From: Anaspis maculata
Lineage: Eukaryota > Arthropoda > Insecta > Coleoptera > Scraptiidae
Assembly: GCA_949128115.1 (NCBI GenBank)
Contig: OX421966.1
Span: forward strand, 558,001 to 622,000
Reading direction: 5' to 3'
Length of the DNA stretch: 64,000 nt
The translations under genes were made by a program, and so were the position numbers. Each line of letters starts with the position of its first letter. The first letter of the stretch is position 1. Of this stretch, positions 34,531 through 46,107 are shown one piece after another. Below the pieces are notes generated by a model. It was given only the letters and a program-made list of their open reading frames with translations. It made no database searches and was not told where the DNA came from.

Positions 34531-34780
34531 ACAGATATATTCAAAGTGATGAATTTAGCACATTTTGTTGAGAAGTGATGAATTTTAGGAAGTTTGGTCG
34601 TGTTTCAATGCGATTTATTCTGATCAATCAAACAACTCTTTTTCAATCAAAGCAACGTCGTGTTCTGTTTGAATGATAGAGCCAATCCAAAAATTGAGGG
34701 ATAACTTATCTAAGACAGTGTTTTGTTTGGACCAAAAACTAATCGAAATATAACAATGCTAATCAATTGAGTAATACATT
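34531..34780. other. Intergenic DNA, nothing recognised
   Basis: A short AT-rich interval between the dispersed repeat and the duplicon of LRR copy E. Confidence 0.4.
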
Positions 34781-34874
34781 AAGGGTCTGAAGAGAAGGAG
34801 GATGGATGATTGAAAAATCACATCCTTATCCGGTGAGTCAGGTCAGTCTGAAAAAAAATTAGAATACTTGAATG

Positions 34875-35194
34875 AGTTTTTGAAACCATTCCAAGATTGT
34901 TTTCATAGAAATTTTCTGGTGATGCTTCTATAGAAGAATGAGATTTTTGAGATTTGTGGACCACTCTGTGTATCAAAAAGAAGTCCAAAGCGACCAGTGA
35001 TAATAATTATTTTTGCTGATGAATTATCTACTCGAGGCGGCTTGCCAAAACTACTTTGGATAACAAAATCATGAGACATTTTGTATGATAAACTTTGTGC
35101 AATTGTGTAATAATGGAAAATTTTGATAATTTTCAATCAGGTCTGTGTTTTGGTGTGTTTGTAAGAAGATATAAAAGCTCATTCAGTTGACATC
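34875..35194 (+). promoter_or_regulatory. Promoter of LRR copy E
   Basis: Shared block with TATGATAAACTTTGTGCAAT (35085-35104) containing TGATAA, followed by TAATAATGG. TATA box TATAAAAG is at 35170-35177. The initiator reads CATCGTTG instead of CATCAGTTG, a variant also present in copy F, supporting their close relationship. Predicted start about 35195. Confidence 0.7.
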
Positions 35195-35289
35195 GTTGGA
35201 TAATATCGCATCTGAGAGAAGTACTTACAAGGAAAATTGATATTTTGTAGACTCTTGTGAAAATAAAACATCAGCTTGCAGTGGTAGAG
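35195..35289 (+). other. Non-coding exon 1 of LRR copy E
   Basis: Ends GCAGTGGTAGAG with donor GTAAATGG (GT at 35290-35291). The intron is 299 bp, closing at acceptor TTCCAG (ends 35588), nearly the same length as the copy F intron (300 bp). Confidence 0.68.
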
Positions 35290-35594
35290 GTAAATGGATC
35301 CTAAATTTGAACCTTCGTGAACTGTTCATAACCTCTTTTTTAAAATTATTCATATTTATTCCAAGTAAAACTGCGAAAAGATGTGAGAAAATATTCTTGC
35401 GGCTGTGGTACCATAGTCATTGACTAGCATTTAGTCAATTACTCAATAATTATTGATGGGTAATTGACTAGCATCCAGCAGAAGAAAGATCAGTTATTAT
35501 GCAATCAGTCTAATGGCTGATCATCTTTTTTTGTGGAACTGACGGTTACAGAGAATATTCAATTGGTAATTGGTTTGATTTGTTCCAGATTGCA

Positions 35595-36959
35595 ATGAAG
35601 CTTGTGATGAGACTGGTTCCGTTACTTGCCTGGCTTTTCTTAGAAACTGATGCCTTCAATTGTACGGAATCCTCCTACGCTGAACATTGGGGTTGTATTA
35701 CATGTTCGGGTGTATCTCAGTCTGACGCGAATTCAACAATGTTGGAACATATACCCCATGAAGATCCTGTATACACACTCGATGTTGTTGAATCAAATAT
35801 CACACAATTGCCCAAGTTACTTCTGTCGAGTTTTCCAGAAGCTGGTCAGCTTCACGACATCCGGTTTATGAAAATTCACATCAAAGAAGTAGAGCCAGGG
35901 GAGTTTGTTGGGCTGAGCAATTTGACGCTGCTGTCTTTGGCTGAGAATGAAATTGTCACTTTGAGGAACAACTCGTTTGAAGGACTTCACAATTTGCAAC
36001 AGCTTTATCTGAATGGAGATAACATTTCCGTTATGGAAATTAGTGCTTTTGAAGGAATGCCAAGATTGGGTGAATTACAATTACATGCCAACAGTTTGAA
36101 GACCATACCAGTCGGAGCATTCCAAGGCTTGAACAGCTTGAGAGATTTGAAATTGAACAAAAATGGAATTGCTGCTATTGAACGTCATCTATTTGAAGGG
36201 CTGAATGATTTAGAGAGGTTGAGTTTGAACGAGAACGAAATTTCTGTTATCGAAAAAGGCGCCTTGCAAAAAATACCGAAATTGGAGTATTTGAACTTAC
36301 AATCTAACCGTTTGAAAAAGCTACCAGTTGATGCGTTTCAAGGTTTGAGTCGTTTGAGTGAACTTGATCTGGCTCAAAATAGAATCGAAATTATTGCAAA
36401 TGATACTTTCCAAGATCTGAACAATCTTTATGCACTTGATCTGGAAGGAAATTCAATTTCTCTGATCGAGAAGAACGCTCTGGAAGGAACGCCAAAAATA
36501 TACACTTTATAGTTGAGAAACAACCGGTTGAAGGAAATACCGGTTGGTTTATTCCAAGGTTCGACCCGGTTGCGTAATCTAGATTTGTCTATGAATGAGA
36601 TAGTAGCTCTCAAGAGTGGCAATTTTGAAGGACTGAATAGTCTGCGCGCACTACCACTGGAAGGAAATAGGATTTCTGTCATCGAAAGAGGTGCTTTCAG
36701 AGGGATACCACAATTGGACAACTTATTTTTGCAAAACAACAGTTTGAAAAACATACCGGTTGATGCGTTCGAAGGCTTGAGCAGCATATTCTCCCTGACT
36801 TTGAATTCCAATCCAATTGAACAATTACAACCTGAAACGTTTGATAATTTGACTAATCTGATTAACTTGTATCTGGATGAAATTCCCTCTCCCGAGAGTG
36901 ACGGTTGGGAAGAGCTGCAAGAATATGTTAAAGTTCACGTACAAAACAAACGCCTATGA
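35595..36959 (+). pseudogene. Secreted LRR gene, copy E (single nonsense codon)
   Basis: ATG 35595 opens a signal peptide (MKLVMRLVPLLAWLFLETDA), Cys cap and LRRs. The frame is open for 305 codons, then TAG at 36510-36512, then continues in the same frame for another 148 codons to TGA 36957-36959. The total of 454 codons equals copy F, and F has Trp at the stopped position, so one TGG-to-TAG change separates E from an intact gene. No other damage is seen, and promoter and splice sites are intact. It may be a very recent pseudogene, a polymorphism, a base-call error, or a gene making a 305-residue product. The three-LRR super-repeat and terminal PSPESDGWEELQEYVKVHV are shared with F. Confidence 0.88.
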
Positions 36960-37510
36960 AATGCTGAAGCTCTTCCTGAATCTTTGAAATTTCACGAGCA
37001 ACTTGATCCTAGGTAAATGCAATTGGACAGTTTCAAGCTGGAACATTCGTTTTTCACACCTCTACGGGAATCGTAACTGCAGCATAACAAACTCGAAATT
37101 TTTCATGACTTGAGGACGGCATTTCCTAGTGTTTTTTCTTTAAACGTGAGTTCCATGATAGGACAGTGTTCTATAGCTTGACTATTATATTCTCAATATC
37201 AGACGTACCTAACCTTTGTTCTATTTGAGCACTCTTCATAATTTATGGTCATCTATTTCACGTTAGTGCGTCGCTCCCGCAACGTCGAAGCTGTCTTGAT
37301 TCACTCAGTAAAAAGTATCTCAACAAAAACCAGCGTTTTGTTTCTTGTTACCAAAGAGTTCAATGTGAAATCTCATCACAGGTCATCGCAATAACTGATG
37401 ATATGAAAGAGCAAATCATTGCTGCTTTCCGCATCCAATTGGTTCAGCTCTACGGCTCCGACCCAAAAAGTTCCATTCATTCTTCAATTTCATGGTTAGA
37501 ATTCGGCTGA
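36960..37510 (+). other. Conserved 3' flank of LRR copy E
   Basis: Matches the flank of F (inverted, 53750-54493) and the distal flank of C: GCTTGACTATTATATTCTCA, AGTATCTCAACAAAAACCAG (37315) and TTGGTTCAGCTCTACGGCTC (37439). It runs directly into a gypsy pol fragment, so the distal half could be LTR-derived. Confidence 0.6.
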
Positions 37511-37516
37511 ATCAAT

Positions 37517-38401
37517 ATGAGCTTTGTAATGAGTGTTTCGCTGAAGCCCACAATTCTATATCTTAGACCCACTTTCTCTGGATTATTACCAACTGGAAAT
37601 CAAGTCTACACGGGAATCAAAGAGCCGGATGATATCTATCTACAAGGGCAAACCCGAGACATGCAACAAATTCCTATTTGCGTCATAAAGACCAACGATA
37701 AAGGCAAAACTGAGTTACCGTGGACCAATTTATTTACGTGTAGTGAAAAATTGGCTCCAGGATTGGAGATTAGCCGAGGCGAAATTTGCAAAGAAGAAAT
37801 AATCAAGTCGGATGAGGGAGCGAATACATTTCTCTCAGTAAACCAAGTAAGAAAAGAGAAGCTCGAAGTTGATATCTTGCGGATGTGTGAAGTGGCAGAG
37901 GGGATTTCAGCAGAGGATGAAGAAGAGCTATCTGAGATGCTGAACGATGATGTTTATTGTTTCGCGAATAAGATCGAAGACTTGGGATGCACAAATCAAA
38001 TGAAAATGAATATTGAGTTGATCAAAAGTGAAGTAGTGACGTATAGGCCACACAGGTTGAGCTACAGCAAGAGACAAAGGGTAATGGAGAAGGTGGAAGA
38101 ACTGAAAAGAAAGAGTGGAGATAGTTCACTCGATGAAGAAAGATCATGCATCGATTATCGTGCATCAAATACAATCACTGAGAAGGAGTGCTATCCGTTA
38201 CCGATTGTCACCGAACAACTGGAGAGACTGGAAGGAATGACCTACTTCACGAGTTTGGACATGAAAAGTGGATATTATCAAGTCTCCCTAGACGAGACAG
38301 CTCGAGAAAAGACCGCGTCATCACCCCTGACGGGTTATACGAATTTACACGGATGCCGTTCGGGTTGGTCAATGGTCCAGCGGTATTTTAGAGACTTATG
38401 A
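37517..38401 (+). pseudogene. Decayed Ty3/gypsy pol fragment
   Basis: A 294-codon open frame whose second half is the N-terminal part of a Ty3/gypsy reverse transcriptase: CIDYRASNTITEKECYPLPI, then TYFTSLDMKSGYYQVSLDE. Before this, residues of the usual KKxGxxR segment are missing (a deletion near 38125). Near 38315 the frame shifts, and the conserved MPFGLVNGPAVF motif is read in another frame (to 38391). The upstream ~170 codons resemble the protease-RT linker. No RNase H or integrase follows; a composite repeat begins instead. An old fragment, unrelated in sequence to the young element at 43.9 kb. Confidence 0.85.
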
Positions 38402-38469
38402 ACGTAATTTGGAGCAAATGAGATTCACCAAGATCCTGTCATATGATGAACGATATATTGATACTGAGT

Positions 38470-40189
38470 ACCACGATACAATAAAGCCCTGAATAAAGGA
38501 AAGCAAAAAAGGGCTTACTGGAGCTCAAAAAGTTACGGGAAACGTGAGCTCATCAGGGCTCCAAATGACACAAAAGGGCACAAGGGGGTCCACAATAGAG
38601 ATTCGAAAGACACGGAAGCAAGATGGTTCAGTAAGTCTTCGAACGATATCAGTGACACAAGGGGGCAGGGGACTTGATATAACAAAAGGAGACAGAAGAG
38701 GTCTTACTGGAATTCTGGAAGCTACAAAAAACCATGAGGGGGCTCATTGAGGTCTCGAAACGATGACACATTACGGCAAAAAGGGATCAAAGAGGAATCA
38801 GAAAATGCAAGGAGGTTCAGTGAGGCTTCAGACGGTATTGGTTATACAAAGGGACCCAAAACGCTCTATATAACAAAAGAAGGCTAAACGGGGCTCACTG
38901 GTACTCTGAAAGCCAAAGAAATTATAAGTGAGCTGATTAGGGCTCAAAGCTACACATTTGGTTTGAGAAAGGCACAAAGGGTCCGATAGAGCTCCGAAAG
39001 TCATGGAAAAACGACGAAGGGGCCCAATGGTCAAGGGTCCAAGCTCTGTAAAATAAATGCAGGCAAAAAAGGGCTCACTGGATTTCTGAATGAAACACAT
39101 ACAACGACTCATATCAAGGCTCCAACTACATTTGAGGACCCAAGGGGTCCAAAAGGACTCCGAATAATATGATGGCAGAAGGGTGATTACCAGATTCTGA
39201 GAGTAAATAAAAATGCAAGGGGGCTCAGCAGGGCTTCAAATCTAATCGAGGACCCAATAAGGGGCCGCTGGAGCCTGGATAACACAAGACGGCAAACGAG
39301 GACCGTGTGGAATTTCGGAAGCCATGAAGCACAAAAGTCATTTGGGGCTCGAAATTATCCTTGAAGACACAAGGGAGTCCGATTTCAGGCCGAATACCAC
39401 ATACAGGCACAAGGGGCATACTGGTGCTTTGAAAGCCTCAAAGAAGTGCAAGTGAGCTCAACAGAACTTGAAACGGTATTGAAGACACAAAGGGGCCCAA
39501 TGGACCTCTGTAGAACAGAATAACGGAAAATGGGGCATACTGGTGGGAACCTAGTATCCACTCCGAAAGCCATGAAAAAACATAAGGAGGCTCAACAGGA
39601 GCCCAGGTACACTTGAAGACACAATGATATGCAAACATGATATGACGGCATAACGTTGCTTGCTGCTCCGGAAGTCATGGAAAATGTAAGGGGGCTCAGC
39701 AGGGCTTCAAATTACATTGAAGACAGACTGGTGGGGGCCGGATAAAGTTCTTGATAACAGAAGACTGCAGAAGGGGTCTTACGTTCGAGAAGCAACGGGA
39801 AAACACAGAGGGACATATTGAAGCCTCGATTAAAGCTAAGGCAAAGGGCAAAATATTATTTGACGATGAATTATCCGGTCACGTCCTAGAAGAAGGAGGA
39901 AATTGGATAATGTGTTTTGGGATACTGTTGCGTCCAAGCGAAATCATTTCCGATGAAAGTTCATTGCGGTGGAACTGATTCTGGGGAAATTTCTTCCGGA
40001 AGGAATTATTTCCGAGGAAAGTTCATTCCGGAGGAATTCCGGCTGGCGGAATTCCTTCCAGGGGAAATTATTCCTGAAGGATGTTCATTCCGGTGGACTT
40101 CATTCCAGGGAAGCTCCTCCCAGGGGAAATTATTTCCGGGAAATTGATTCTGGCGAGATTCTTCCAGGAGAAATTCGTTCCTGTTACGG
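38470..40189. repeat. Composite repeat, copy 2
   Basis: Same architecture as 1925-3440: diverged tandem units with GGGCTTACTGGA, CTCATCAGGGCTCCAAA and AGGGGCCCAATGG (38490-39830), then about four ~65-bp units with TTCCGGAGGAATTCC and AGGGGAAATTATTTCC (39930-40189), ending at CGTTCCTGTTACG. Open frames on both strands are by-products of the repeat. Confidence 0.75.
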
Positions 40190-41220
40190 AGCTACTATTG
40201 CCCCCTGCGGTACGCCTGTGCCAATACCGATTGGGCTGGGAATGTAGATTTGTTGGGATGATTTCCCTTCCCATTTCATCTCAATCATCTGCCCACGATT
40301 GGTTAGGTACAAAGTGATTATTTGATGAACCTTGTCTCTGATTCCATAATTTTCCGGTTTATCCAGAAGCATTTTGTGGTTTACTAGACCGTAGGCTTTC
40401 GATAAATCGAAATTGATACAAGCCACTGATAAATTTTGATTCATTGCTTTATGAATCACCGTTAGCATCTCTTCAATTGCCGTAAAGCAACCTCTTTTAT
40501 GTCCAAATCTATGTAAACTGTAATTGAATAGGTAATGTTTTTCAAAAAAGTTTGTAATAATCTTGTTTAAACAGTTTTCGAAAAATTCTCGACGGAACGT
40601 TCAGTAAACTTATTGGTCTATAGTTCAATATAATTGATCTGTTACCAGATTTAAATATAGGTATAATTTTTGACAATCTCAAATTCAGGGGAAACTCCCC
40701 TTTCATGAAGTAATAATTGATAATATATGTTATATGTTCAGATATGTATTCAGCCCCTAACTTAAATGCCCTAGCTGGAATGTTATCTATTCCCACAGAC
40801 ATTGAGTTATTTAGTGAATAGATAATTTCACTGATGTCTTCATTTGTGAAAAGTTTTCAAAATGTTGTAGGTTTTCCTAGGTTCAGAGTATTTTTGATTC
40901 TATTACTATGAGGTAATTTTGGAATCAGTTTTTCAGGAATATCACGGAAGTATCCACTGGAAGCATCTGCTACATGCTGCTTTTCCAAACATTTATCACT
41001 TTTATCTTTATCTTTCATATAAATGTTTTCTCTTTTCTTAGTTTTGTTACATTCTTTTGCTATCAAAGACCAAGTTTCTTTCATTTTATTTGTGGAGTTG
41101 GATATGATGTTTTTTAGATGTATTCTTTTTGCTTCTCCAACTGTTTTCTTAAAAATCATAGAAAATTAATTGTAGTATCGTATGATTCCAGGACTAGGGA
41201 ATATTTTGTATAACTGAAAA
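40180..41220 (-). pseudogene. Non-LTR retrotransposon reverse transcriptase fragment
   Basis: Three minus-strand segments read in order: 41159-40857 (linker before the RT, with YFRDIPEKLIPKL), 40802-40542 (GIDNIPARAFK and FKSGNRSIILNYRPISLL, RT motifs 0-2) and 40468-40184 (FDLSKAYGLVNH, RT motif A, and GVPQGAIVAP, RT motif B). The catalytic FADD block and everything 3' of it are absent: homology stops where the composite repeat ends. Breaks between the segments show it is dead. Probably a Jockey/CR1-type element. Confidence 0.85.
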
Positions 41221-41259
41221 AGTTCACGTTTTGTTCTACACGATTTTTTGATACCTCAA

Positions 41260-41606
41260 GTAATCCATCCAAAAAATAAATCCAAGTAATCAATCCAAGA
41301 AAAGAAATAAATGGAAAGACTGGTACGCCCTCCAGGAAGACAAAGAACGCACAGATTGGGACAAATCGACGATTATTTTAAAAGGAAAAGATCTGAAAAA
41401 ACGGAAGAAGAAGAAACAAGAACAAGTTTGAAAAACGAAACACCGAAGAAAAGCAAGAAAATACACCTGAAAGAAGTTAAACAAGCATCAGTGCAGGAGA
41501 CGGACATTACACCGGATAAAGAAAACATGGGAAAATTGGAAAAGATTATGGAAAGCATAGGGCGGGACATCAAAGAGCTGAGAAACGATAACAAGGAGTT
41601 GAGCAT
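41260..41606 (+). pseudogene. 5' end of a non-LTR element, opposite orientation
   Basis: From ATG 41311 an open frame encodes a highly charged protein with GQIDDYFKRKR, a Lys/Glu-rich region and a coiled-coil stretch LEKIMESIGRDIKELRNDNK, as in N-terminal ORFs of non-LTR retrotransposons. It is cut off at about 41607 by the dispersed repeat. It lies head to head with the RT fragment on the other strand, so the two may be inverted halves of one insertion or two separate pieces. Confidence 0.6.
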
Positions 41607-43095
41607 ATGGTCAGATCAGTAATTTTGTGTGTGATTTGTTTTTAATGTGTGCCCTTGACTGTAATTTTGTGTCAAATTTTAGCTGAACGTCATCATCTGC
41701 GATATTTTATGTTCTCATTTTTATGTACAGTTTTGTAAGTAGTCAACTCCTTTGTGATGCCAGTGCTGTACCTTTGATGTGTCATAATTTTTGTATCAAT
41801 ATTCAGAGTCCTCCGTCTGTCCCGGTTCTCAAATATTTCCCCTTTTGTTCAAGTACTCACTGGGTTTTGCAAATGGCGCTTGCGAGTATAATTGGGCCTT
41901 GATGTATCTATTTTACTAATATTTTCTTGAATACCGTGAAAGTCGTTCCTGTATTATCAACCACTTCTACCCAACCTAAAATTGACTTTTAAAATGTTTA
42001 TATTTGTCTATGTGTCAGGGGGCTTTCACCGTCCAAGCAGGTTGTACGGTATTTTTTGTTGGGGAGTCATGTTCATTTATTTTGCTTTGTTTGTGATGAG
42101 ATGATTTGATGCTACCTGCCAGGGTGAGGGACAGGGACAGCCATGGTAGATACGGACGATTGGTTACAACTTAGTCGCTTGCGACTCGCGTAACGAGGCA
42201 AATGTCAGATTTTGTGGGATAGGTTCTCTTACAGTGTCCTTGAGTACAGGTTCGCAACAGGATTATCCCCATTGTGTGGTTGTTGTATTTTGAAGTTGTA
42301 TTGTAGTGTATTGTTTATTATGCCCTGTTTACTAACATGTCTTCAGTTGTGGTTTTTTAATGTCTGTGTGAGTGTGGCGACCATTTGATTTGCGTTGCTT
42401 TGCGTTGCTTTGCGTTGCTTTGCGTTGCTTTGCGTTGCTTTGCGTTGCTTTGCGTTGCTTTGCGTTGCTTTGCGTTGCTTTGCGTTGCTTTGCGTTGCTT
42501 TGCGTTGCTTTGCGTTGCTTTGCGTTGCTTTGCTTTGCTTTGCGTTACTTTGCGTTGTGTCGCGTTACTTTGCGTTATTTGCTGCGTTGCGGTAGGAAGA
42601 ACAAAGTCTCAGTGAGTTTTACATTTGGTTACAACATGTTCGAAAACCCTTTTCTTTGGGCCTAACTCAGTGGTTTCTTTGACTGGGTTCTTCCACATAA
42701 GGGCTTTTTTTCCGAATCCGTCACTCTCCATTTTCTTCGACTTGACAGTTTGTTATATTTTGTTGTGTTGTTTTTCAATTGTTTTATTATTTTGTTCCTA
42801 TTGTCCATTTTGTTTATTTTGTCACACGTCAGGTGTTTTGAGAAGAGAACCAAAAAAAAAGACTAATTTTGCACTTTGCACTTCTTTGTTTTGAGTAAAT
42901 GTAATTTTCTGTGCAATGAGCGTGTTTCATTGAAGTCCACCTTGAACTCCACCTTCTTCCCCCTCGGGTCGTTTACCTCATGAACAGAAGCGGACCAAAG
43001 GGTTGAGACGCGAACAAAAAACGGGCACAACGAATAATTCCGACGATCAGAGGCCAAACACATGAAAATGTCATTGGGGGGAGGGGAGGCGTACC
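41607..43095. repeat. Dispersed ~1.4-kb repeat, copy 2
   Basis: Near-collinear with 33110-34530; begins abruptly at TATGGTCAGATCAG and ends GGCGTACCACTAC. It differs mainly by a much longer microsatellite and small indels. It shares CGCTTGCGACTCGCGTAACG (42177) and CCCCCTCGGGTCGTTTACCT (42960). Confidence 0.75.
42390..42560. repeat. TGCGTTGCTT microsatellite, ~15 copies
   Basis: Near-perfect 10-bp tandem repeats with a few variants (TGCTTTGCTT, TGCGTTACTT) at the right side. The paralogous tract at 33905-33985 is about half as long and more diverged. Ten is not a multiple of three, so all three frames are open and give artificial Cys/Ala/Leu-rich peptides. Confidence 0.95.
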
Positions 43096-43482
43096 ACTAC
43101 AGGAGCCAAAACAATTCAAATTTCACTAGATGCTGAGTACATCTACCATAATCAATAATCAACCTTTTCCGAATCTTCTATTCTCAAAATTTAAATTCAT
43201 AATAAACTGTTATCATGTTATCTTGAACCAACTGTTTTTCATGTCAAATAAATTAATTATTAGGTACTCATGTCAATTGAATTAATTTTTGACGAATGTC
43301 AAAACATTAACAATCTTCTCCCAAGAAGAATATATTTGAAATATTATACAGTAAGCTTCTATCAAATTTCATATCAATTTATTCCATACAACCAATTACA
43401 GAGCCCTGACGATGCCGAAAGGCGAAACCGGTTGGTGAAAGGAAAATAGAAAAATTGTGGTATTGTATCAAGATTTAATCAA
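43096..43482. other. Intergenic DNA with a hammerhead-like motif
   Basis: AT-rich; bases 43406-43428 read CTGACGA, a short GCC-GAAA-GGC hairpin, then GAAAC, the arrangement of a hammerhead ribozyme core. No other feature is recognised. Confidence 0.4.
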
Positions 43483-43925
43483 TATACCGGGTAATCATTT
43501 GAAAACTATCCACCTGCAATAACTCCCGATTCCTAGTGAATATTTTTTCGAGCAAAATCAGATCGATTTTCATATCAGGGGGGACATCTAAAATATACAT
43601 TGGCAAATTTCTATGTTCACCCCCCTCGCCCCCACTCACCCCAACTTTGAAATTTCAAATGACATTACCTACCTTGCGATACATCAAATTGAAGAGAAAT
43701 TAATTTTCTTTCTGGAAAAAATATTTTCAAAATTTTCAACCCCACCCCCTTATCCCTAAAAATTCTCTGACTGTCCCATTTTATATTCTGGACCCCTATT
43801 TTTTTCTAAATTTAGTCGGCGTCGTCCTAGAAAGCATCGAAGAAGAAAATTTTTGGTGGGAAAAGTGTTACCCAAATTCACCCCTCTGCTCTCCCCCACC
43901 TCAACCCCCAAATTTTACAAAACAC

Positions 43926-45502
43926 TGTAACGTTTTTTTAGACTCAAGAAACGTTGGGAAATCATTGTTTAAAAGTATAGGAACGTCCTTACCGAAATGC
44001 CTAATAATTCCTGAATCGGTGGCCGCTTCATTAAAAATCATTCAAGTTTGTCCGCTACAAGCAAGTGAAGGTCATCTTTGTTTATGTTTATCTTATGGTT
44101 TATTAAAGTCTGTGTAAGAGGGCACCATTATTGATTTATTGATTGACATGAAAGACAATTATGATAGGTGACAGAGCGGTGTCATTTTTTTTCTTCCTCC
44201 TCTGATTCCGTGGGAGCAACAACGTTATCTCGTGTTCCAGGAATTTCGAACGAAACCTCGACCATCCGGGTAGTTAACCCCTACAAAATACAACGAAAAC
44301 ATACAGTTGTATAAAATATAACATTCTGTCGAGGTAGGTTTTTCAAATTTTCACAATTTTAAGTCACATGGTTTTTACCTTGCATCAATCTCTATAGGTT
44401 TCAAGTTCATATCAGAGAACGTTGTTTAATTATGGTTCCAATCAATCATCCGGGACTTTCAACGGTCGCCGCCCGTCCTGGCATGTCGTCGTCTCCCAGG
44501 ATGATGGCTTAAGCGAATGAGTCTCGGCTCCGATCCAAACATATGATCCAAACAAATGTCACTCCACATGATGTCACCGATGTACCTCTATCTTCACCGT
44601 TCCCTTCAGGACCTCGAATTGGACCCGTCTATTATGATGACCAGCTTGCCAGGTGTCCACCATCTCGTCACCGGCTATGAATGAATTCCACCACTTGACT
44701 CGATCCATGATGGGTATCTCTTGGAACGAGCAGCGATTTATCATCAAGGGCTAAGTCTTTTTATGGTCTCCTCTATCTTCTGTAAAAAACCAATAACCTT
44801 ACATTTCTATTTTGTGTCATAATTCAAATGTCGAATACCTTTGGGAAATAATATGTGTGCACACAGATCCATACCCTGATAGGTTTGTGTAATTCGTAAT
44901 CATATGGCATCGGCCAACAAAAAAGGTAAGGTTTGGGTAATAGACAGTGAGCCAGGAGTTATTCACAATAGCCAACAGCCGCGTTTCAGTAAATGTCTTC
45001 CTCTCTTCATCATTTATGTTCGTTCTGGAGAGATTTGACCTACAAAATTAAAGTTTTTATCATCAAGTTATGCTCGAGTCAAATCAAAGTCAAAATAATA
45101 TATCAAATTGTAGCTTGTTACTCACGTTCATATAACATCCAATTTATGAATAAACTGTGTCCACAATTATGCCAAAATCATTTCGTTTTCAGTACTTTTG
45201 TAAACAATCCATTTCAGCCACTTGCCGATGTAAACATCAGCTGTTTCAAACTGTCATAATACTTGACCTTGACAACTGTCATTCACGCGTCGCACCAACG
45301 GCGGGAAATTCAAACGGCATCATCCGAAATCCTTGGTTGGAAAAGGTCGGATTGTCCACATTTAAATTTCCAACTGGCGCCTTATAAATAAATATTGTAA
45401 TTTACCATCTATTGCCGTAACCCACACCCTTGCCACTAGCTAGCCGCAGCAAACCAACCTCGTTTGAAAAGCGGGAGCAGCATAACAAAATAAAAATGTT
45501 AT
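43926..45502 (+). repeat. 5' LTR
   Basis: Begins TGTAACG and ends GTTAT. It includes a TATAAATAAATA stretch near 45383 that could serve as TATA box or poly(A) signal. The 76- and 88-codon frames inside occur identically in both LTRs and have no recognisable domain. Confidence 0.93.
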
Positions 45503-45507
45503 ACAAA

Positions 45508-45525
45508 TGGCGCTGACAACGTAGG
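45508..45525 (+). other. Candidate primer-binding site
   Basis: TGGCGCTGACAACGTAGG starts five bases after the LTR; the TGG complements the CCA end of a tRNA. The tRNA species is not assigned. Confidence 0.5.
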
Positions 45526-46107
45526 GGCGATTTTTGGAATTTTTCTAAAGTTTTGTTTACAGTTTGGCGAGTTTCAGCTTAAGATTTTGCATTTTACGAT
45601 TTGATTCTGGCATGGACCTGTTTGTTTAAATTCAATTTCATTTTTCAAATTTTGTCTCAACTTAAAAACAAAAGAGAAAAGAACTTAGTTGTTTTTCAAA
45701 AAGTTTTAGTCAAAGTCAGTAAAAATATTGTCGGATAGTCATTGGGGATCGCGTTTGGATCGGAGCGGATCTCATTTAAAAGTTTTTGTGTAAAAAACTA
45801 CGTTGTTTTTTGTTGAAGCTTGAGCTTTTACAATCAAGCTGTTATTGCGTTTTCCGTGATTTTGATAAAGATTTTTATCAAAATATTTTTGTGTTAATTA
45901 CTGACCAAAAAGTCAAGTAAGCATTTCCGTTTATTGTTTTTTCTTGAAAAGAAAACGAGTGAGCCTTTGAATCTATAGTAGATTGAGTAGGTGTGCCTAT
46001 ATATTTTGTAGATAATTATTTTGTAGATATTTTGTATATATTATTTTTGAATTAGCTATTTTGCCTAGTCCAGTTGTTGAGTCGTGCTCATTTGAAAGCG
46101 ACTGAAA
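45526..46107 (+). other. 5' leader of the gypsy element
   Basis: Non-coding leader between the primer-binding site and the gag ATG. It is T/A-rich with no further recognisable signal. Confidence 0.5.

Noticed and set aside
42372..42665. Cys/Ala/Leu-rich frames in three phases
   Set aside because: Translation of a 10-bp microsatellite; all three frames are open.
44993..45387. Two open frames in the 5' LTR, repeated in the 3' LTR
   Set aside because: Located in LTR sequence, identical in both LTRs only because of recent insertion; no recognisable domain.
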